64,000 bases of DNA from the NCBI GenBank assembly GCA_026225945.1, contig JAMJFZ010001133.1, forward strand, positions 16,146,001-16,210,000, in the 5' to 3' direction. The position numbers and the translations under genes are program-made. Every line of letters starts with the position of its first letter. Position 1 is the first letter of the stretch. The notes beneath the pieces are model-generated. The model made no database searches. It worked only from the letters and a program-made list of their open reading frames with translations, and was not told the DNA's origin. The DNA is from Cricetomys ansorgei (Eukaryota; Chordata; Mammalia; Rodentia; Nesomyidae). Of the stretch, positions 24,891 through 33,800 are shown piece by piece.

Positions 24891-27800
24891 GACTTTGAGC
24901 ATTAATCTTAAAATATGACAAAACTGTAAAGCAGTTTTATATACTTTATGTATAAGAAAAAGCCTAATGTGAAAGATAAGATTACTACAGGTTAAGTCAG
25001 ATTTTAAAAGGCAGAGTTAAAAAAATAAAGCCAATGAATCTAAAATTCTAAAGCACATACTAGAAAAAATAATAGTTAACAAAATTTAAGCAAAATCTTA
25101 CTTGCTTCCTCCTCCTTTCCATTTTCAGTTAGGGACGCAGATTGGTTTCCGTGGTTTACGCTCATCAAAATCTGCCGTAGTTGGTCTTGTGTTATGCACA
25201 CCAAACTGTTGCTCATGTTTTCAGCTGTGGGGTGTTTCCTGTAAGGCTTAGGTCTGGCTGCTGGACATGTATTTGTGGTGTTCTTAATCTCCCGTATATT
25301 CGAGGTTGCAGATAAACTCTCTTTTAGGAAATCAAGACAGTCTTTTTCTGCATACTGTTTACATAAATCCTTCGTGGGTGAAAATGTCAATCTACTTTTT
25401 TCAGGTTTTGCCTGTGAAGTTTCTGAACTAATCTTCTTTCGAAAAAGGTTTTCACTTCCAATGTCAGTACTTTGTGTTGATTTTAGAATGTGTCCAGTCT
25501 GCTTTGTTCTTAAAGGACATTTTGCAATCTTGATCTTATTTCCCATCTGTTAAAACACAAGTTTATTTATTTTTTGACAGTCCATGAAAAAAAAAACTGT
25601 CATGATCATTTGTGTCTGGAGACACAGTACTGTGATGCAGCTTAAGCTGGCCTTGCTCTGCTCACCTGCCTCTAGAGTTCTGGGGTTCTAGCCTGAGCCA
25701 CTACACTCAGCCACCAGTCAGCTTTACTCTTAAAATCTGTGACGAGCCAGTCCTCTAAACTTTCCATTTTGCTATTAATTTATACTATAGCCATACGATA
25801 TTGTTTACCTTTGCAGACTTTCACTTGAAAGATTCAACAATGAGAAATTATTTTAATTCTAGATAATAAATACAAATAAAATCGTATGGTATAGGTCATC
25901 TCCATTCTGCATCAGCTTTGAATTTTGTATCAGTAGGTTATGTAACTCACACTATCTCCTCTACGTTAGCAGTCCTTATTCCTCAACTATCTTGCTGCTT
26001 GGTCACCCTCTCTCCACCTCCAGTCCTGTGTTGACTACTGTTGCGTTCACATCCACATGCTATTCCTCTACCCTCCTGGCCAGTCACCTCCTCACTCTCT
26101 CCTCCTGTACTGTTCTCCATGTGGCCTCACTCATCCCTCCAGTGTCCCTGACATCACACTGCGACCCCAGTAATCTTATACTGACCCTGTAAGGACCCAC
26201 AACTGTAAGCTTTCTATGATTTCAATTTCAGTTTCTAGACAATGACTACCACCTCCCGTTTTCCAACTCATTCTCTCCACATTTCGTTCTAAGTACTGTC
26301 TACCTGTGCTGGGATCTATCATCTGCCCACCCTAACCCTCCCCACTTGCTCTCATTTCCCTTCTTAACAATCTTAAATGCCACTGCCAACTAGTATCACC
26401 CAGGCAGACACACATACTGAGCAAATCCCAACTCTAGAAAAGTCCAATTCTTCCATAGCCTGTAAACATACCAATGGAGAAACTATGGTAACTGGTTTAA
26501 TTTATACCTGACCAAGAATATCAAATAGTCCACATGGCAGTGATACAATCACCAAGTCCATTTACTTTCTCGCTCTTTTAGTAATGACTCATTCTTCTTG
26601 TTCACAAAAGACCAAACACTTTCTCTCCCATTCTGTTCTTAGTTGAAGATTTAATGATTTCACTGAAAATCTTATATGTAAGTGTTTAGAAGCCAACTTT
26701 AGATTCTATCGCTGGGGTTGGGAAGATGTCTCAGCGGTCAAGGGTGTGTAGTGCTCGCCAGAGAACCAAAGAGGACTTGAGTTTGGTTCCCAGCACACAG
26801 GTGAGGCAGCTCACAACTGTCTGCAACTCCAACTCCATGTGATTCAGTGCTCCTGGCCTGCAGCACCCGAGGGTCCTACACTCACATGCTCAAGACCCAT
26901 TGACAGAAACACATGTACACACCCAACTAAACAACCGTACAAAGAAGTCTACCATCAAGTCTATACTGACCTCTATGCTCAAGCTCAAGCTAGTTGTCCT
27001 CTCACATACAATCCACAAGCCTCTTAATTTTTCACTTTTGTTTTTATTTTACACATATAGGTGTTGTGCTTGCATGTGTGTAGTGTTCAAAGAGGTCTGA
27101 AGAGGGCATGGGATCCCCTGAGACTGGGGTTACAGATGGCTATAAGTCACCATGTGGGTGCTGGGAATTGAACCCAGGTCTTATGGAAGAACATTCAGTA
27201 CTCCTAACCACTAAGCCATCTCTCCAGCGCACGAAGGGTGTGGCAACCTTATCTTTCTCCTAAAATTTTCTCTTCAGCTCAATCAACAGTAACTGAATAC
27301 AAGCATGCTATTATTTTACTATCTAGAAAATGTTTAACCTCAAGTCAGGCCTGGTGATATAGGCCTGTTGTCCCAGCTATTCTGAAAGATGAGGCAGGAC
27401 ATCGCAAACTCAAGGCCAGTGTGGGCACCTTAGTGATATAAAGAGTAGAACGTGGGTCTGGGTACAGCCCAGTATTAGAGAACTTGCCTAGCATGAGCTG
27501 GGCCTGGAGATCGATCCCCAATATCCGAACATCACCATCATCTGGACTTCATTTTGTCTTTTTATCTCCTAAAACCTCTTCCTGCCAGGCCTTTACCCAT
27601 ACTACCTACTACAGGGTCAGGGTCACTAGTACCTATATTGCTAAATCCGTAACTAGTTCACAAATTCTCTTCTTAATTGGCCTTGAGCTGTGCCTGAAAC
27701 GGCTGACTAGTATCTCTTCATCTTCAAATACCTTCTCTATTTCACCTCCTTAACTCTGCAATCTTGGTTCTTCTGTCCTACTACGTGTTTGTATGTGCGC

Positions 27801-30800
27801 GCATACACTCATGCTCCCTTTTTCTCAGAGTATATATCATTATACTTTCTTCTTACTCGCTCTTTTTATGACCCTGTCTTCTGACTAACTCTTGACGATG
27901 AAGTCCCTCCAGCACATGCTCATGTGTATGGGTGCCCATGTGCTTGCATGTGGAGGACAGAGGTAGTTTTTTCAGGTAGTGTTTTATAAAAAACTGTCTG
28001 TCTACCTCTTTTCCCAAAGACAGGGTCTCACTTCAGTATATAGCCCTGGTTGGCCTAGAAATGACTCTGTAGACCAAGATAGCCTCAAACTCAGAGATCC
28101 ATCTGCCTCTGTCTCCTGAATTCTGGGATTAAAATGTGTACTAGCATACCTGATTCCCATCCTGTTTTTGAGACAGGATCTGTCACTAGCCTGGCGTTGT
28201 TGGATCACCAATAAACCCCAGAAGTCTACCCGTTTCTGCCTTTCAGGACTGGAATTACAAGCATGTGCCACTATACCCAGCTTTTCCACTTGGGTTCTGG
28301 GGTGAACTCACATTCCCATGTTCACTCAGCAAGCACTGGATTAAGCTGTCACCTAGCCCCTGGATGGATTTCCAATAAGGTATTTCAAAGTAAGCCCAAA
28401 GCCGACTCATTGCCCTCCTGCCCTTAGTAACACCCTCCCATCTCAGTTACCCAGGCCAAAAATTTTGCAGTTATATTTTACTCCTCTTGCATTTACCATA
28501 TTCATATTTTTTAATGTTTTAGATTTTATGTGTGTGGGTGTTCTGCCTACATGTATGTATGCACCATGTGTGCCTGGTGCTGGCGGTTTTGAGAACCATC
28601 TGAGTACTGGAAAGTGAACCCAGGTCCTCTGCAGGAGTATCAAATGCTCTTAACCGCTGAGCCGTCTCACCAGCCCTGTAGACGCCACTGTCACATGCTG
28701 TTTTGCTGTATTCTGAATCTGAAGCCCCAGCATCACTTACTCCTCTGCCCCAGAGTACAAGCTCTCACTTGAACCCCTACAGTCTTCTAGCTGCCGTCCC
28801 GTCTCTGTCCTCGCTTCCCAGTCTATTCTCAACAGTCATTTGTAATATGTAAGTCAGATCGCGTTATCCTTAAAAGTCTCCCGTGGCCTCTTCTCGTATT
28901 TAGAGGCAAGAGCTGACTGAATTCCTCTCCTGTCTCCATTATCTATTTATATCTAATCTTATTTCCCTTTTCTCTTTAGTACTCTTCTTTAGGAGGAGCT
29001 AGGGGGTTTGGGGAGTTGTTTCTCCTTCCACCATGCAGGCTCTGGGGATCAACTCAGAGGCGATCACCACTACCAGCTGAACCATCTCGTCAGCCCCACC
29101 ACATTTCTATCTTAGTCCCCAACCATGTAAGCTCAACAAGACTGCAGTACGAGTCAGTCTCTCTTGCTAAAACACTCTTTGGATTCCATATAGCTGCTTC
29201 CCTCACTGGAGCCCACCGCTGCTCAGAGCGGCTTCCCTAAGCTGCTCTCTAGCACTCTCTGCTGTTCCCAGCGCTGCCAGGCTCCGGGGAGATCTCGCCT
29301 TCCCTCACTCTTCTCCACGGCACCTTCTGTCTCATGTCTGTTTGGCTTGGTTCTGTCCGTTCCATATCATCCTGATGTAAACTGCACAGAACAGGCTTTC
29401 CTTTTGCTTTATTCACCTCTCTACCCCCTGTACCCACAGCATGAGTGCAACAGGGAGATGTTAAATACATTTTGATTGAACATTCTTAACTACACCTCTC
29501 ACACCACTGAATTCTTCATCCTTGCCTCTGAATTAGCCTCCTTTTCAAAAAACACACGGATTTCTATGACACCATGGTTTTATATCAGACCAGTAACTAC
29601 TGTAGCATCACGTTTACCCTCTTCCTTCAGGGTCTCCTTTGGCTAATTAGGATATACTGACTGCTTCTTGTTTTGAAATATCTTTGCTATTTATGTGATG
29701 GCAAGCCTAAGTTCAGGCTTTCATCAGTAAATCCTATCTTTTCTACCTCAACTATCCTTCATTTAATCCATTAAATGCTACTTGCTTTTTATGTGCTTAG
29801 CACTATGAGAAGTGCTGGGAATACAAGAAAATGATTGAGAAAGAATCTTGTCAACAGTAGATTAGATGTCCTGAGAGCTTTCTTTGCACTCAAACTTTCT
29901 ATTTTAATAAACTGCAAAACAGTCAACCATGCTGGCCATCTGCTCAACCTCCTTCCACGCTACTTTCCAAAACTCACTTCTAACCACCAATCACAAGATT
30001 TCTTTACTACCTTTATCCCCTCATCCTGCTTATTCTTGGCTTTAGGTTTTTTGTTATTTCTAAAATATATGGTTAAAACATCATTTTAAACATAAACATA
30101 CACATAAATACATATGCATACATACGCACATGTGTATGTGTGTGCACCAGAGAGTATGTATATGCACCATATGCATGCTGAGCCCACCAAAGACATAAGA
30201 AGCATTAGAATCCCTAGAACTGGGCTATAGAGGCTACGTGCTACCATGTTAAAGGAGCAGCCAGTGCTCTTAGCCGTTGAGCTGTCTCTCCAGCTGCTGG
30301 CTTCAGGTTTTGGATCATGCAGCATCTGGGGTACCTTTTTGTCTTTGCACCCTGGAGCTTTTTCAGTGTAACTGTCTAAATGGAGGACGACAAGACAAAA
30401 TATTTCCATACGTTAGACCAGATGGCAACTGGCATGACCTCAAGGACATTTTTCTCATCTAAAGGATACTACCGTAGTTCCCAGCTACCCTGCACTGTTG
30501 TACACAAACACAGCCTAGTTGTAAGATCCTCCAATATTTTAAGAAAATGAAGAATGTCAGTCAGATTTACATTCTCAGTTTTAGACATTAGAAAGTCATT
30601 TTAGAGCCAGGCGTGGTGGCGCATGCCTTTAATCCTGGCATTCAAGAGATAGAGACAGGCAGATCTCTGTGAGTCTGAGGCCAGCCTGGTCTACATAGTA
30701 AGTAGTTCCAGGACAGTCAGGACTATGTAGAGACACTGTCTCAACAAAACAAAACAAAAAAAAAAACAACTGCAAGTCATTTTAGTTTTTCAAAAGTCAT

Positions 30801-33800
30801 TACGCATAAGTATTACACATGGCTCAAAAAGGTGAGCTTCACCTACCACCCCAATGCACTGTAATTCTCATCTTCTTGCTGTCCTGACTCATAAGCCTCT
30901 GCTGCGTCATAGTTGGGCACGCTAGTTCTCTAAACATACTGTCTTATTCAAACTGCCAAGCGTGGAGCACTCCTGTAACAGGTGTTAAAAATCATCTCTG
31001 GCTCTTTTTCCTCCCTGTAGCCACCATATACGTTCACTGCCTTATAAGGTGCTCCCTAGACTGTTGTAACAGTAAGTAACTGGTTTTCCTGTTATATGTG
31101 TCTTTCCCAGAGCTACCTTATCCCTACTTCCCTTATAAGAAGTCCTGTACTGAGCTGAGCTTGGTAGTGCATGCCTATAATCCCAGCACTGGGAGGCTGA
31201 GGCGGGAAGACAGTGGAGTTCTACGCCAGACTGAGTTAAACAGTGAAATCCAGTCTTTAAAAAAAAGTCTTTAATGGATCCCCCAGAGTAAGTCACAACA
31301 TTTTCAAGGTTCTTGAGCATAAATTCAAGCTCTTCTGCCCAAGCTTTATGTCCTACATGTCCCCAAGGCATACCATTTTCCACAATCAGCGTATCTTTCA
31401 TAACTTGGCATTCTGAACTATTTCTGTAAGCCTGGAAGATACTTCCCACCTTCTTTAACTGGTAACCACCTCCCTCATCTCTGAACTTCTCATTGCAAAG
31501 TTGCCTTGCACGCAACTTCTCTTGTGTGAGCATCCTCTTGGCCTCCCAGGCCGGCAGGAGCTGCCCTCCAGTGTGCTCTCCTTTCTAGGTGTCTCTAGCA
31601 CTCACGTAACTCCTTCATTAGTCACTTACCTGGCCTATGCTCTTACAGAAAACGAGGGCAGAGCTTTCTGATCATTTTCCCCTCTGGGAAGGGCAAATAA
31701 AGCACAAGCAGAGCTCTATGCCGCCCTGCAACTTCATGGCTGCTGACAACCTCTGCCGGACACAAATCTACCAACCTGAGTCCAAAACGAGGGTTCTTTT
31801 GCCATATTTTAGCTGTGCTGGAAGTGATATGCAGAAAAAGATCTTCTAAAAACATTTATTAAAGAACAGAAACCCAATGACTTGGCATGCCATGTCAAGA
31901 TACAGGTGGTCTGATTCTAAACACTACTTATAGCTCAATGCCAAAGAGGAATCGTGAAAGGAAGCCGAAAACTAAAAACAAAACAAAAAGTCAGACCTCC
32001 CCATAAAGATTCAGTTATGTTCAAGTTACGGAGAAAGAAAAGCAACCTAGCCCAAGTCATTCCCAAGAGCTTAATAGATGAGATTATGTCATAAAACACT
32101 TCTTTATAGTATGCTGCTCTTTTACTAAGTTCTATCAATACTTCTTATAAGGACAAAGTTCAGACTGGGGAGATGGCTTAGTGGTTAAGTCACCTGTCAC
32201 AAAATTGTGAGGACCAGTACACGGATGCTCAAAGCACATATAAATGCTGGGTGCATACAGAAGCCCATCTCTAATTCCAGCACTTAGAAACGGGGACAAG
32301 AAATCCTCCAGAGAAAGCTGCCCAGCTAGACTAGCTGCACTGGCAAGCTCTGCGTCCAACTGAGAGATCCTGCCTCAACATACAGAACCAGTGAAAAAGT
32401 ACATTTTACACATGGAAACAGGTAGGGTCAAAATCACTTGGCTTACCTTTACAGAAACTTTTGATTTATGCTCTACAAAAGAAAATAAAATTACTAAACT
32501 ATAAACCCAAAACACATTAAGGCAGTGACAAGAGAAAATGTTATGTACTGTTTAAGATGTTAGAATAAAACACTATCCCAAGAGAATTAACCTTAAGTCC
32601 CACCCTAGAATTCCAACTTTGACAATGTGGTGATCCAAGTACTAACTTGTGCTTCACTTTTATTTCTGCTCCCTTTCTAAGATAAGACTGAACAGATGGT
32701 GGGGAGCAGGCAAATAGCATGATGGAGAAGACTGGGAAACTATACTGCGTTTTAAAACTAATAAACAATAATTCAAGACTTTAGCAACTGTGGTTATACT
32801 GTATAAATGTAACTTTCCCACACAATAGTTTGATAACATGTGAAGTACATGATTACCTACACTCTACCTGCATTACTTATTAAGCAACAAGTTATGACAT
32901 CATCAAAAACATATTCCACATGAAACAGATTTTATGGACCAATGTGGACAGTAGTAATCACTGTCACAATCTGACTTTACTTGGATAAATGTCAATTCAA
33001 AGACATTAAGGGAAAAAGCTTTTACCAAGTGTCATTTAATGTCTCTATTACAAGCAAAACGTGCGTTAAACTACTACATAGTCTACGTACAAACTTAAAC
33101 ATTTTAGACTTCCAATAACACAGCATACCATATGGAGACAGTATTAACTTGGTTTTTCCATCCAATAATTCAGTTTCAAGCTTTAAACCATCCCTGCAAT
33201 AGAAAATTGTTTTGACATTTTAATTAAAATAGCAACCAGAAATATTTATATGAACCTTGAAAGTAAACCTTTTCCTGTGAATATATATAGGAATCACATC
33301 ACCATCAAAGTAGGGATTTTTTTTTGTTTCTCTAAGACATATAGCCCAGGCTATCTTCAAACTCACTATGTAGGCAAGGCTAGCTTCGAATTCCTGAACC
33401 TCCTTTAAAGCAGTCTTTAAATTTAGTATTTTCAATGCTGGAGAGATGGCTCAGCACTGTCTACTCTTTCAGAACAGAACCAACATTGAGACTAACAACC
33501 ATCTGTAATGCCCTCTCTGACTCCAAGGGCACCAGGCACACACACAAGTGGCCCACAGACTTATGTGCAGGCACGACACCCATACACATAAAATCAATAC
33601 TTAAATAGTATATTTTTTCAACCCAAGAGAGAAAAATTTAGGAATAGATTTTCTTACAACTTTTCAGTGAGGCAAGCATTTTTTTGTTTTTTAACCCGAA
33701 ACCTTATTTTTGTTACTGGCAAGGAACAAAGTAATCCAATTATTACAGCATTCTTTAACTTGTAGCTCTATATCAAAAATTCCATGCCACTACCAGAACT

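Noticed and set aside
25275..25553. 92-codon + strand open frame
   Set aside because: Antisense shadow of CCDC66 exon 4; the - strand frame has matching splice phases and a recognised peptide.
31042..31533. 163-codon - strand open frame in CCDC66 intron 3
   Set aside because: It runs through a B1, matches no CCDC66 region, and exons 3 and 4 already join in phase without it.
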